Below are positions 30,513 through 39,583 of a stretch of 64,000 bases of DNA, piece after piece. The notes below the pieces were generated by a model. It was not told the DNA's origin. It made no database searches and worked only from the letters and a program-made list of their open reading frames with translations. This stretch comes from Blattabacterium cuenoti (lineage in GTDB: Bacteria > Bacteroidota > Bacteroidia > Flavobacteriales > Blattabacteriaceae), in contig NZ_CP060245.1 of NCBI RefSeq assembly GCF_014252455.1, positions 544,468 through 608,467 of the forward strand. The letters are read 5' to 3'. Position numbers and translations under genes: made by a program. Positions within the stretch are counted from its first letter, which is position 1. The number at the start of each line of letters is the position of its first letter.

Positions 30513-33500
30513 TTAAAAATTATTATTTTCTAGAACCCATTCTCCATTTTTTAAAAAAGAATCTACTTGTTTAAATTTTATATTTTTAATTTCCCCTGTA
30601 ATTAAATGACGAATATTAATTTTTATATTTCTACCTATTTTTTTTCTATTTTTTTTTAAAAAAGAATCAATCATTTTATTATTAATGCAAATAATATCAT
30701 TTTTTATGATAGTAAAATTAAGGAAAAAAGAAATAATTTTTTTATTAATTTCATAAATTCTTTCTTGAAATAAATGAAAAGCATTTTGTTTATAAACTAT
30801 CAAAGGATCTTTTTGTTCAAAAACAGCGTTTTGTACTGAATATCTTAAACTATCCATTTCTCTTAAATGTTCTTTCCATTTATCATCTAAAAAATACAAT
30901 ATAATTTTTTTTTCTAACATAGATAATAAAAAAAATCCATTACTATCATAAATATCCTTTATATTTGAAATATAACTGATATGAATTCCTTCATGAATTA
31001 TTATTATATGAAATTGATATTTTATTATACTATTTATTTCTTTTAATAAAGATATTTTTGGTAAAATATATTGATTAATTATTTTTTTTTTTTCTTTTTA
31101 TAAAAATTCAAAATTATATTATGAAGTTTATCAATACAATAACTATCTTTATAAGAAAAAAATTCTGTTTCTTTAAATGGAAATTTTATATGAAAAATTT
31201 GAAAAAATTCATATTCTAAACTTTTAAAATCATTAACAAATTGATTTATTAATATTTCTAATAGATGATATATCATATTATAAATATCTAAACTTAATTC
31301 ATCTTCACATAAAGCATTTTTTCTTTTTTGATAAATAAATTCTCTTTGTTTATTAATTACATCATCATAATCTAATAAACGTTTCCGCATACTAAAATTA
31401 TTACTTTCTATTTTTTTTTGTGCTCTTTCTATAGATTTTGTTAATAATGAATGTTGTATGATATCACCTTCTTTATGTCCAAAATGATCCATTAATTTAG
31501 ATAATCTTTCTGAATCAATAAATAAGCGAATTAAATTATCTTCTAAGGATACATAAAATTGAGAACTACCAGGATCTCCTTGTCGACCTGAACGTCCTCT
31601 TAATTGATTATCCACTCTTCTAGAATCATGTCTTTCTGTTCCTAAAACAGCTAATCCTCCATATTGTATTACTTCTTTAGATAATTTTATATCCGTACCT
31701 CTTCCTGCCATATTAGTAGCTATAGTAACAGATCCAGGAAAACCAGCTTTTGCTATAATTTCTGCTTCTTTATCATGTAATTTAGCATTTAAAACGTTAT
31801 GAGATATTTTTTTAAATTTTAAAGCTCTACTAAGAAATTCAGAAACTTCTACAGAAGTAGTTCCAACAAGAATAGGACGTTTTTTTTTCTTAGATAGAAA
31901 AATAATTTTTTCTATAATAGCATTATATTTTTCACGTTTAGTTTTAAAAACAAAATCTTGAAAATCTTTTCTTTGTATTTTTTTATGTGTTGGAATTACT
32001 ACTACATCTAATTTATAGATATCCCAAAATTCATTAGATTCTGTTACAGCAGTTCCTGTCATTCCAGATATTTTTTTATACATTCTGAAATAATTTTGTA
32101 AAGTAATTGTTGCAAAAGTTTGACTAGGAGATTCTATATATACATTTTCTTTTGCTTCAATTGCTTGATGAAGACCATCAGAATAACGTCTACCTTCCAT
32201 AATGCGACCAGTTTGTTCATCTACTATTTTTACTTTTCCATTTAATACTACATAATCTATATTTTTTTCAAATAAAGTATACGCTTTAAGTAATTGATTA
32301 ATAATATGTAATCTTTGTAATTTAATTGTAAAATTTTTTAAAAGTTTTTCTTTTTCTTTAATTTCTTTTTCTTTTAAAAGATTTTTTTTTTCTAATTCAA
32401 TTATTTCTAAATTAATATCAGGAATAATAAAAAAACTTGTATTTTCTGCATTTTTAGATAAAAATTCAATTCCTTTATCTGTTAATTCTACAGTATTATT
32501 TTTTTCATCAATTACAAAATATAAATCTTTATCTACTTGATACATTTCTCTTCCATGATCTTGTAAATATTGACTTTCTACTTTTTGTAAAAGTAAACGA
32601 ATATTATCCTCATTGAGAAATTTAATTAAATATTTTTTTTTAGGTAAACCTCTATATGCTTGAAAAAGTTTAAACCCTCCTAATTTTTTATTTCCAGATT
32701 GAATTAAATTTTTAGATTTTATAAAAAAATTTTTTACTTCTATATTTTGTTTATTAATAAGATCTTCTACTTTTTTTTTAAAAAATTTAAATTCATTTCT
32801 ATTATCTTTATCTGAAATTACGGGTCCTGAAATGATTAATGGAGTACGAGCTTCATCTATTAAAACAGAATCAATTTCATCTATAATAGCATAATTTAAT
32901 TCTCTTTGAACCAAATCTTCTTTAGAAGATACCATATTATCTCGTAAATAATCAAAACAAAATTCATTATTAGTTCCATAAGTAATATCAGCTAAATAAG
33001 CTTTTTTACGCATATAAATATTAGAAGATGGATAATGATCAATACAATCTACTGTTAATCCATGAAATTCCATTAAAGGTGCCATCCAATTAGCATCTCT
33101 TTTAGATAAATAATTATTCACTGTTACAATATGTACTCCTTTTCCAGGTAAAGCATTTAGATAAGCTGTTAATGTTGCTACAAATGTTTTACCTTCTCCT
33201 GTAGCCATTTCAGCAATTTTTCCTTGATGTAAAACAATCCCTCCCATTAATTGAACATCATAATGAACCATATCCCAAATAATAGGTTTTCCATATGCAT
33301 CCCATTCATTTGTCCAAATGGCCATATTATTATGTAATTTTACATAAGATTTACTTTTTGAAATTTTTTCATCAAATGGAGTACATGTTACTACAAGTTT
33401 TTTTTTTTCTTTAAAACGTTTTGCTGTTTCTTTAATTACAGCAAAAGCTTTATATAAAAGATGATTTAATATTTTTTTTTCTTCTTTATCATATTCTTCT

Positions 33501-33784
33501 TTATTTTTTTCTTTTTGAAAAGAAAAATTTTCTAAAGAATTTAAAGAATAAGATTTTTTTTTGATTTGTTCAATAAAATATTTATTTTTTTTAAAAAATT
33601 TTTTAGTATAATTTTTAATAATTTTTTTAAATTCTTTGGTTTTATTTCTTAATTCATCATCTGATAAAAATGATATTTGTTTTTCTTCTTTTTTAAGATA
33701 AATTAAAATTTTCTTAACCTTTTGAAGATCTTTTTCATTTTTATTTCCTAATAATTTATTAAATATTGTTCTAAATAAACTCAT
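30513..33784 (-). CDS. secA: Preprotein translocase ATPase SecA, frame-broken at a run of twelve A
   Basis: Motor ATPase of the Sec pathway. The first 901 residues read from ATG 33784 and carry Walker [13 protein letters not shown], the DEAD-box variant [44 protein letters not shown] and [20 protein letters not shown]. The frame ends in TAA right after twelve A (31082-31093). The next frame is open from that run without a stop to 30513 and holds the helical scaffold and C-terminal part ([34 protein letters not shown]). One extra A gives exactly 1090 residues, normal for Bacteroidota SecA. No zinc-binding C-terminal tail is seen. Since SecA is essential, a real null allele is unlikely. Confidence 0.95.
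31082..31093 (-). repeat. Poly(A)12 tract at the secA frame break
   Basis: Twelve A on the coding strand, preceded by AAAAAG and followed directly by T-A-A in frame zero. Thirteen A would fuse the two secA frames. Confidence 0.9.
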
Positions 33785-33808
33785 TTTAATATTTTATAAT
33801 ACAAAAAT

Positions 33809-34042
33809 TTAAAGTTCATATTCATCTCTATTCCAATAAAAATCTTCATCATCACGTGGATAATCAGCCCAAATATCTTCTATTGATTCAAAAACTTCTC
33901 CTTCTCCATTTTCTAATTGTTGAAGATTTTCTACTACTTCTAATGGAGCTCCAGTTCTAATAGCAAAATCAATTAATTCATCTTTTGTCGCTGGCCAAGG
34001 TGCATCTTCTAAATGAGAAGCTAATTCTAAAGTCCAATACAT
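33809..34042 (-). CDS. DUF2795 domain protein
   Basis: A 77-residue acidic protein: MYWTLELASHLEDAPWPATK, then DELIDFAIRTGAPLEVVENL and an acidic tail with FESIEDIWADYPRDDEDF. It matches the DUF2795 family, which is highly conserved across Bacteroidota and has no established function. Its composition differs sharply from its neighbours: four tryptophans, many Asp and Glu, very few Lys or Asn. This indicates strong purifying selection in an otherwise AT-drifting genome. It lies 24 bases upstream of secA in the same direction. Confidence 0.9.
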   Translation of the reverse strand: MYWTLELASHLEDAPWPATKDELIDFAIRTGAPLEVVENLQQLENGEGEVFESIEDIWADYPRDDEDFYWNRDEYEL

Positions 34043-34205
34043 ATAATTATTATTTATTTTATTAAATAAAATAAAGATTCAAATTTTTTTCAAAAATACT
34101 AAAAAAATTATATTGATTTTATTTTCAATAAATAATAATTTTTTTAAAAAATTTTAAAATAAAATTAGTGATTTTAAATTAAAAAAAATTAAATATTATT
34201 TTTAT

Positions 34206-35165
34206 ATGAAAAAATATCCTAGGATTGTTTTTATAGGTTCTACTTTTTTTTCTTTTTTTTCTTTAAAAAAATTATATATAAAAAAATATAATATTGTAGG
34301 GATTATAACAAATCCAAATCCACCTAAAAATAAAAAAAGAATATCTATTGATTACATCAAACAATATGCACTAAAAAATCATATTCCTATTTTACAGCCG
34401 AAAAATCTTATTGATCCTTTTTTTTTAAAAATATTGAAAACTTGGAAAGCGGATATACAAATTGTTGTTGCTTTTCGTTTTTTACCTAAAGTAGTTTGGA
34501 ATTATCCAAAAATGGGGACTATCAATTTACATGCATCTTTACTTCCACAATATAAAGGAGCAGCCCCTATTCATTGGGCAATTATCAATGGAGAAAATAT
34601 AACAGGATTAACTACTTTTTTTATTAATAATAAAATAGATTCTGGAAAAATTATTTTTCAAAAAAAAATAAAAATAAAAAAAAATGAAACTTATGGAGAA
34701 CTTGAAAATAAATTAAAAAAAATAAGTATTTTTTTAATTATAAAAACATTAAAAGGTCTTATAAAAAAGACAATTCAACCTATTAATCAAAAAAATATTC
34801 ATTCTTCATTGTTAAAATATGCTCCTAAGATATCTACTAATTATTGTAAAATTGATTGGAATACTCCATATATTAAGGATATTTATAATAAAATTAGAGG
34901 ATTAAGTCCTCATCCAACTGCATGGACTTTATTATTTTTCAATAAATTTAAATTTGTTAGATTTAAAATTTTTTTTGTGAAAATAATAAAAAAAATACAT
35001 AAATTTCCAATTGGATTAGTTTTTTTTTCTAAAAAAGAAATGAAAATTTCAGTCAATGAAGGTTTTGTATCTATTATTGAAGGACAAATAGAAGGTAAAA
35101 AAAAAATGAATATTAAAAATATAATAAATGGATTTAAAATAAAAAAAAATTTATTTGTTCAGTAA
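34206..35165 (+). CDS. fmt: Methionyl-tRNA formyltransferase
   Basis: Formylates Met-tRNA(fMet) for initiation. The formyltransferase domain has IVFIGSTFFS at the N-terminus, INLHASLLPQYKGAAPIHWAI with the catalytic N-x-H-x-S-L-L-P-x-x-x-G motif (about residues 107-122) and the Asp of NNKIDSGKIIFQ. The C-terminal OB-like tRNA-binding domain is present in degenerate form, including KIRGLSPHPTAWT. Length 319 is normal. It is preceded by 163 gene-free bases shared with the divergent DUF2795 gene, where I see no convincing element. Confidence 0.95.
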   Translation: MKKYPRIVFIGSTFFSFFSLKKLYIKKYNIVGIITNPNPPKNKKRISIDYIKQYALKNHIPILQPKNLIDPFFLKILKTWKADIQIVVAFRFLPKVVWNYPKMGTINLHASLLPQYKGAAPIHWAIINGENITGLTTFFINNKIDSGKIIFQKKIKIKKNETYGELENKLKKISIFLIIKTLKGLIKKTIQPINQKNIHSSLLKYAPKISTNYCKIDWNTPYIKDIYNKIRGLSPHPTAWTLLFFNKFKFVRFKIFFVKIIKKIHKFPIGLVFFSKKEMKISVNEGFVSIIEGQIEGKKKMNIKNIINGFKIKKNLFVQ

Positions 35166-35198
35166 ATAATTTTTTTTACTCAAACATATTAATTCATT

Positions 35199-35206
35199 TA
35201 TATTTG
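35199..35206 (+). promoter_or_regulatory. Candidate -7 box for hup
   Basis: TATATTTG fits TAnnTTTG and ends 28 bases upstream of the hup ATG at 35235, nearly the same spacing as for ribF and pckA. No -33 TTTG is visible. Confidence 0.4.
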
Positions 35207-35234
35207 TTCTCATTCATTAGAATATTAATAATTT

Positions 35235-35501
35235 ATGAACAAAACAGAATTAGTAAATTCAATAGCAGAAAAAACAGAAATTACAAAAATAAAAGTAAAA
35301 AATGTTATAGATGCATTTATTGAAACAGTAATTAAATCTTTAAAAAAAGGGAATAAAGTTACTTTAGTTGGATTTGGAACTTTTTCTATAATAGAAAGAA
35401 ACCCTAGGAATGGAATTAATCCTAGAACAGGAAAAAAAATTTTTATTCCAGGAAAAAAAGTAGCTAAATTTAAAATAGGAACAGAATTAATAAATTTATA
35501 A
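35235..35501 (+). CDS. hup: HU-family DNA-binding protein
   Basis: Histone-like nucleoid protein, 88 residues. It starts MNKTELVNSIAEKTEITK and contains VTLVGFGTFSIIERNPRNG, then INPRTGKKIFIPGKKVAKFK, which is the HU/IHF signature and beta-ribbon arm with the DNA-intercalating proline in NPRTGK. It is a single-gene unit bounded by a candidate promoter and by a perfect 17-bp hairpin downstream. Confidence 0.96.
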   Translation: MNKTELVNSIAEKTEITKIKVKNVIDAFIETVIKSLKKGNKVTLVGFGTFSIIERNPRNGINPRTGKKIFIPGKKVAKFKIGTELINL

Positions 35502-35507
35502 ATTTTC

Positions 35508-35543
35508 TTTCCATAAAAGAAAAATATTTTTCTTTTATGGAAA
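35508..35543. terminator. Perfect hairpin between convergent hup and pdxH
   Basis: Arms TTTCCATAAAAGAAAAA (35508-35524) and its exact reverse complement (35527-35543) with a two-base centre, followed by TATTTTT. The stem is 17 bp. It begins seven bases after the hup stop and ends 20 bases before the pdxH stop on the other strand, so it could serve as a bidirectional intrinsic terminator. It is the only strong terminator-like hairpin I noticed in the window. Confidence 0.75.
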
Positions 35544-35562
35544 TATTTTTAATTTAAAAAAA

Positions 35563-36210
35563 TTATGGAGATAATCTATATAATTTCCATTTATTTTTTT
35601 TAATTAAATGATAAACTAATCTATCATGCAGTCTATGAGGTTGTCCTTGCCAAAATTCCATTTTGTATGGATGAACTACATATCCACCCCAAGAAAAAGG
35701 ACGTTTTATTTTTTTATTTTTAAAATATAATTTCCATTTATTATATTGATTTAATAAATAATTTTTTGATGGAATAATAGAACTCTGTTCAGAGGCCCAA
35801 CATCCTAATTTATTTTCTTTAGGTCTTTTATAAAAGTATTCATCTGATTGATAATTTGATAATTTATGAACATTTCCTTTAATAATAATTTGTCTTTCTG
35901 TCTTCTGCCAATAGAAAGATATACAAACTTTTGGATTTTTTTGAATAGATCTTCCTTTAAAACTTCTATAATTTGTATAAAAGAAAAAACCTTCTTCAGA
36001 ATATTTTTTTAATAAAACAATTCTTGTTTCCGGACATTTATCATTTCCTATAGTTGAAATAGACATAGCATTAAGTTCTTCATTAAAAGAATTTTTTTTT
36101 TCTTCTAAAAACCAATTATGAAATAATTTTAAAGGACTTAAAGGAACTATTGATTCTATTAAAGAATTTTTTTTATAAATTTTTCTATAATTACTTAAAT
36201 CAAAAATCAT
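35563..36210 (-). CDS. pdxH: Pyridoxine/pyridoxamine 5'-phosphate oxidase
   Basis: FMN-dependent oxidase forming PLP, the last step of the pathway served by pdxA and pdxJ in this window. Family motifs are present: PETRIVLLKKYSEEGFFFYTNY (substrate/FMN site), RSIQKNPKVCISFYW, GCWASEQSS and the C-terminal EFWQGQPHRLHDR with the catalytic Arg and His. At 215 residues it is complete. It is monocistronic and convergent with hup. Confidence 0.96.
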   Translation of the reverse strand: MIFDLSNYRKIYKKNSLIESIVPLSPLKLFHNWFLEEKKNSFNEELNAMSISTIGNDKCPETRIVLLKKYSEEGFFFYTNYRSFKGRSIQKNPKVCISFYWQKTERQIIIKGNVHKLSNYQSDEYFYKRPKENKLGCWASEQSSIIPSKNYLLNQYNKWKLYFKNKKIKRPFSWGGYVVHPYKMEFWQGQPHRLHDRLVYHLIKKNKWKLYRLSP

Positions 36211-36312
36211 AATATTTTTTTTTATTCTTAAAAAAAAAGAACTAAAAATATATTAACTTTAAATTTCAATTTTTTTATACAATATTAAAAATTGATTATT
36301 ATTTTTATAATA

Positions 36313-36386
36313 GGCGTGATAGCTCAGTTGGTTAGAGCGTTGGATTCATAACCCAGAGGTCGGGGGTTCAATTCCCCCTCACGCTA
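36313..36386 (+). tRNA. trnM: tRNA-Met (CAT), elongator type
   Basis: A 74-nt cloverleaf: acceptor GGCGTGA paired with TCACGCT (one G-T pair), D arm GCTC/GAGC, anticodon loop TTCATAA, and T arm GGGGG-TTCAATT-CCCCC. The anticodon is CAT. The D-stem and paired acceptor end differ from initiator tRNA. A second CAT tRNA at 51302 looks like the lysidine-modified Ile type, so this one is taken as elongator Met. The anticodon stem has an A-C mismatch next to the loop. CCA is not encoded. Confidence 0.85.
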
Positions 36387-36408
36387 TTTTTTTAAAAAAA
36401 AGTAGAAC

Positions 36409-37526
36409 ATGTATTTTTCTGTTTCTAGCTTTTATTTATTACAAAAATTAAATTTTTTATCTAAAATTATAAATACTAAAAATTATTCAGGATATTTTAC
36501 TTTTAAAATTTTAGAAAAAACATTAATTATTTTAATTTCAGATTTAGAAAATAATATTATCACTACAAAAGTTAAAATATGTGTAAAAAAATATTCAAAA
36601 GAAAAAATAAATATTCCTATAAAATTAATAATACAATTACTTAAAACTTTTCCAAAAAAAACTATTATTTCAATAAAAAAAAAAAAGATATATTAAATAT
36701 TTTTTATAAAAAAATAAATTATCCAATTCCTATTTTTAAACAAAAAAATAATAATCTAAAAATAAATTGTAATAATAATTTAAAAATCATTATTTTTTCA
36801 AAAACACTATTAAAAATTTTAAATAAAACTTTATATTCTATTGATTATTTTAACCCTATTATAAATGGAGTAAATTTTCAATTTACTCCATTTGGAGCTA
36901 CTTTTGTAGCTACAAATACTTATATATTAGTAAAATATACTATAAATTACTTAAAATTTAATCATTATATAAATTTTACTATTTCTAAAAAATCTTTAAA
37001 AATTATTAAAAATATTTTAATTAATAATAATTATATAAAAAAAATAATTATTGAATATAATCAAATTGATTTAGTAAAATTTAAATTTAAAAATAAAATT
37101 TTTTTATGTAAAATTATTAATAAAAAATATCCAAATTATAATTATGTTATTCCTAATTATAATTATACAAATAATGAAAATATTTCATTAAAAATTAATC
37201 GTATTTTATTTTTAAATTCTATTAAAAGAATATCCTTATTTACTAAAAAAAAATTTATTTTTTTTTCATTTAAAAATAATAAAATAAAAATTTATGCAAA
37301 TAATACTTCAATATATAATTATTTAAACATTGAATTTATTAATAATAATTTTAAGTATGAATCTATAAAAATTGGTTTTAATTATAAATATTTAATAAAT
37401 ATATTATCTTCTTTACATGAAAATTTTATTAATTTTGAATTTTATCATTTAAACAAAATAGGTTTATTTAAACAAAATAATAAAAAAGAAAATATTTTAA
37501 TATTGATAATGTCCATTATAATATGA
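36409..37526 (+). CDS. dnaN: DNA polymerase III beta clamp, frame-broken at a run of twelve A
   Basis: Sliding clamp. The first frame (36409 to TAA 36694-36696) begins MYFSVSSFYLLQKLNFLSKI, the clamp N-terminus, and breaks at twelve A (36675-36686). The next frame is open to TGA 37524-37526 and carries the rest: NGVNFQFTPFGATFVATNTY, the second- and third-domain strands, and the hydrophobic C-terminal end NILILIMSIII, comparable to the M-P-M/I-R-L tail that closes clamps. One extra A gives exactly 372 residues, the expected length. The protein is very divergent and AT-drifted. The stop overlaps the pheT ATG. A clamp is indispensable, so the break must be an assembly error or bypassed. Confidence 0.9.
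36675..36686 (+). repeat. Poly(A)12 tract at the dnaN frame break
   Basis: Twelve A followed by GATATATTAA. Frame zero reads A-AAA-AAG-ATA-TAT-TAA and stops. Thirteen A, or a -1 shift on A-AAA-AAG, gives AAA-GAT-ATA-TTA and continues. Confidence 0.9.
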
Positions 37527-39583
37527 AAATATCATATCATTGGTTACAAAAATATATTCCTTTAAACATTAATATAAATAAAATTTCATATTTATTAAAT
37601 GATATCGGTTTTTATGTAAAAAAAATAAAAAAAGTTATTATAAATAATAATATAAAAGATTTTATTTTAGATATAGAAATTACTCAAAATCGTTCAGATG
37701 CTATGAGTCATTATGGAATAGCTCGTGAATTATATATTATTTTAAAATTTCGTAATTATAAAAATATTATTTCTTTAAATAAACCTACTATAAATTATTT
37801 ACAAAAAGATATTGATAAATATTTTTTAAAAATTTTTATTGAAGAAAAAAATCAATCTATTAGATATTCCGGAGTTGTTATTTCTGAAATAAAAATTAAA
37901 TCTTCTCCAGATTGGTTAAATTTTAAATTAAAATCAATAGGAATAAAACCTATAAATAATATAATAGACATCATAAATTTTGTAACCTATGAATTAGGTC
38001 AACCTATACATGTTTTTGATATGGATAAAATACAAGGAAGAAAAATATTTATAAAAAAAATTAATAAAAAAATTATTTTTCAATCTGAAGATAATATAAA
38101 GAGAGAATTAAATGAAAAAGATTTAATAATTTCTGATGATCAAAAACCTTTATCAATAGCTGGAATTATTAATAGTAATATTTCTAATATTCATCATATA
38201 AAAACTAAAAATATTTTTTTAGGAAGTATTTATTTAAATCCTAAAATTATCCGTTCTATCGGATTAAAACATTTTATTAATACTGATGCTAGATTTAGAT
38301 TAGAAAAAGGAGTTGATCCAAATCAAACTTTTTATGCTTTACAAAGAACTGCTAATCTTATAAAAAAAATTATAAATGGAAAAATTAGTTCAGATTTTAT
38401 GGATATTTATCAGAATCCAATTATTCCTTTAAAAATTGTACTTCGATATCAAAAAATTAATGATATTTTAGGAAAAAAAATTTCTAAAAAAAAAATTAAA
38501 AAAATTTTATTGTTACTTAAAATTATAATTATATCTGAAAATGAAAAATCATTATTAGTTTCTATTCCTTCTTATCGAAAAGATGTTAGAAGAGAAATAG
38601 ATTTAATAGAGGAAATATTACGGATATATGGAATTCATAAAATAAAAGTATCTAATAATATAAAAATTAGCCCACTTCCTAAATTTTATCCTAAAGAAAA
38701 TATACAAAATATTATTTTAAATCAATTAATTAATTATGGATTTCAAGAAATTATTAATTTACCAATGATTAATAAAAATGAAAAAAATTTGTCCCATAAA
38801 AAATACATTAAAATTATTAATCCTATAAATAAAAATTATCATTATCTTCGTACAAGTTTATTATTTGGAATAATAAATAGCATAAAATATAATTTTCATA
38901 GAGGAAATTATAATTTAAAATTTTTTGAAATAGGTAAAATTTATTTTAAAAAAAATAATCAATTTTTAGAAAAAACTCATTTAAGTATTGCTATTTCACA
39001 AATAGAATATAAAAAAAAAAATACAACAAATTTTTTCTATTTAAAAGGAATTATAGAACAAATTTTTCAAAAAATTGGAATTGTTAATTATACTCAAAAT
39101 ATTTCTTATCATACTTTTTTAAAAAATAATTTATCTATTAAATATAAAAATAAAAATATTGTAGATATAGGAAAAATTAAAATGAATTGTTTAAAAAATA
39201 AAGAAATATTTTATGCTGAAATAGATTGGGAATATTTAATCTCAATTAATAAAGAAAAAAAAATTATTTTTATTCCATATTCTAAATATCCCATTGCAAA
39301 ACGAGATTTATCTGTATTAGTAGATAAAAAAATTTCTTTTGAAAAAATACATCAACTTTTAAAAAAAAAAGAAAAAAATTTTATTAAAAAAATTAAAATA
39401 TATGATTTATATGAAGGAAAAAATTTACCAAAATTTAAAAAATCTTATACTATAAGTTTTGTTTTTGAAAATATAGATGGAACATTAACTGATATAATAA
39501 TTCAAAATATTATGAATAAAATAGAAATATTTTTAATCAAAAAATTACAAGCACAAATTAGAGGTATTGAATCAAAAAATTAA
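37523..39583 (+). CDS. pheT: Phenylalanyl-tRNA synthetase beta subunit lacking the N-terminal tRNA-binding OB domain
   Basis: Beta chain of the (alpha-beta)2 PheRS, 686 residues against about 800 in related bacteria. The start MKISYHWLQKYIPL and LLNDIGFYVKKIKKV are normal, but the sequence then goes directly to DFILDIEITQNRSDAMSHYG. The roughly 110-residue EMAP-II-like OB domain normally between these segments is missing. Retained are the B3/B4 editing domain (NNIIDIINFVTYELGQPIHV, FDMDKIQG), the B5 domain (RREIDLIEEILRIYGI), the core-like domain and the C-terminal ferredoxin-like anticodon-binding domain (YPIAKRDLSVLVD). There is no frame break, so the loss is a clean deletion. The stop shares TTAA with glyS. 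Confidence 0.94.
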   Translation: MKISYHWLQKYIPLNININKISYLLNDIGFYVKKIKKVIINNNIKDFILDIEITQNRSDAMSHYGIARELYIILKFRNYKNIISLNKPTINYLQKDIDKYFLKIFIEEKNQSIRYSGVVISEIKIKSSPDWLNFKLKSIGIKPINNIIDIINFVTYELGQPIHVFDMDKIQGRKIFIKKINKKIIFQSEDNIKRELNEKDLIISDDQKPLSIAGIINSNISNIHHIKTKNIFLGSIYLNPKIIRSIGLKHFINTDARFRLEKGVDPNQTFYALQRTANLIKKIINGKISSDFMDIYQNPIIPLKIVLRYQKINDILGKKISKKKIKKILLLLKIIIISENEKSLLVSIPSYRKDVRREIDLIEEILRIYGIHKIKVSNNIKISPLPKFYPKENIQNIILNQLINYGFQEIINLPMINKNEKNLSHKKYIKIINPINKNYHYLRTSLLFGIINSIKYNFHRGNYNLKFFEIGKIYFKKNNQFLEKTHLSIAISQIEYKKKNTTNFFYLKGIIEQIFQKIGIVNYTQNISYHTFLKNNLSIKYKNKNIVDIGKIKMNCLKNKEIFYAEIDWEYLISINKEKKIIFIPYSKYPIAKRDLSVLVDKKISFEKIHQLLKKKEKNFIKKIKIYDLYEGKNLPKFKKSYTISFVFENIDGTLTDIIIQNIMNKIEIFLIKKLQAQIRGIESKN

